Positions 63,591 to 64,000 of a DNA stretch of 64,000 nucleotides are shown piece after piece. The notes beneath the pieces were generated by a model, which did no database searches, was not told where the DNA came from, and saw only the letters and a list, made by a program, of their open reading frames with translations. Position numbers and translations under genes: made by a program. Within the stretch, counting starts at the first letter, position 1. Every line of letters begins with the position of its first letter. The stretch is from CALGYY01 sp963678485 (lineage in GTDB: Bacteria; Bacteroidota; Bacteroidia; Bacteroidales; CAIWKO01): positions 1,550,001-1,614,000 of the forward strand of contig OY782882.1 of assembly GCA_963678485.1 (NCBI GenBank), in the 5' to 3' direction.

Positions 63591-64000
63591 GAAGACCTCA
63601 CAACACATGAGTATTTATATGATGCAAATGGGAACATGATACAGGATAAATCCATAGGATTTGTAGTCTCTTATAATTATTTGAATTTACCGGAATTGAT
63701 TACATTTGGACAGGATGAAGGCATTGGCTATCTTTATAACACCAAAGGCGGCATAATGGAAAAGACCGTAACTGATCATGGAAATATTAATATTACCGAT
63801 TATATGGGTAATTTTGTGTACAACAATGGAAGTATGCGATATATGAGTACTAACGTTGGACGTATTACTCCGCATGGAGGTTGTTATCGTTATGAATATT
63901 ACATTACAGACCATTTAGGGAACATACGCGAGTTGTTTGCAGATATAAATAATTATAAAGTGCCGGAATTATTACATGAAAACAACTTTGATCCTTTTGG
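63588..64000 (+). pseudogene. Rhs-family protein, 5'-truncated, runs off the window
   Basis: A frame with no stop from 63588 to the window end gives about 137 residues typical of the Rhs/YD-repeat core: EYLYDANGNM, YNYLNLPELITF, then YYITDHLGNIRELFAD and ENNFDPFG, the last close to the common PFG end of the core before a variable toxin tip. The frame has no start near its beginning; a TAA lies at 63585-63587, inside the end of mobile element B. Upstream, past the element, nothing Rhs-like is seen, so the gene has lost its 5' part. It may be a fragment, or the right half of a gene split by rearrangement. What lies past 64000 is unknown. Confidence 0.75.

Noticed and set aside
62906..63598. Target-site duplication around element B
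   Set aside because: The flanking 8-mers ataagatt and gaagacct share only an aaga core by offset; no exact direct repeat is present.

Overview
The window reads as a chromosome segment from a member of the Bacteroidota. Evidence: many promoters of the TAnnTTTG (-7) type with no obvious Shine-Dalgarno sequences; several proteins with type IX secretion (T9SS) C-terminal sorting domains of type A and type B; a PorZ homologue next to recO; a PorP/SprF-like outer-membrane protein; and an mqnC gene of the futalosine menaquinone route. Genus cannot be fixed from the sequence alone.

Layout. 0-3 kb: 3' part of pepT and a secreted T9SS protein. 3-9 kb (minus strand): an aldehyde dehydrogenase, then a leucine-rich-repeat exported protein, an ECF sigma factor and a membrane protein in the anti-sigma position. 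9-14 kb: an outer-membrane barrel protein, rpoN with a small PAP2-like membrane protein, and asnS. 14-18.5 kb: small accessory genes (two metallo-beta-lactamase-fold hydrolases, a DUF1905/YdeI-like protein, a GNAT acetyltransferase, small membrane and exported proteins). 18.6-28.4 kb: housekeeping genes on the plus strand (dxs, an amino-acid permease, an NlpC/P60 peptidase, rplU-rpmA, serS, a lipoprotein, a TPR protein, rsmA). 29-36 kb: an M23 peptidase divergent from alaS, then porZ and recO. 36-45 kb: a GapN-like dehydrogenase divergent from a TetR-TolC-adaptor-RND efflux operon. 45-54.7 kb: rnhB, a large T9SS protein, a YqeY-like protein, an M17 aminopeptidase, a subtilase, mqnC and a GDPD. 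54.7-62.9 kb: hisS, a repeat-rich type B T9SS protein paired with a PorP/SprF-like protein, and a histidine-ammonia-lyase-like enzyme.

The most unusual content is a pair of about 675-bp elements in opposite orientation at 28513-29184 and 62914-63590. They carry no transposase, have imperfect terminal inverted repeats of about 24 bp, and copy A is flanked by a perfect 8-bp direct repeat (gtgttctt). Both copies share a nearly invariant GC-rich 134-nt core and a hairpin whose arms differ between copies yet stay perfectly self-complementary. This looks like a non-autonomous, MITE-like mobile element. Copy B directly abuts a 5'-truncated Rhs-family gene running off the window end. Other points of note are a Cys in place of Ser in the MIO-forming tripeptide of the ammonia-lyase, a displaced general-base Glu in the GapN-like enzyme, and a probable leaderless, self-regulated TetR gene.

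All calls were made by reading the sequence and its translations; no database search was run.
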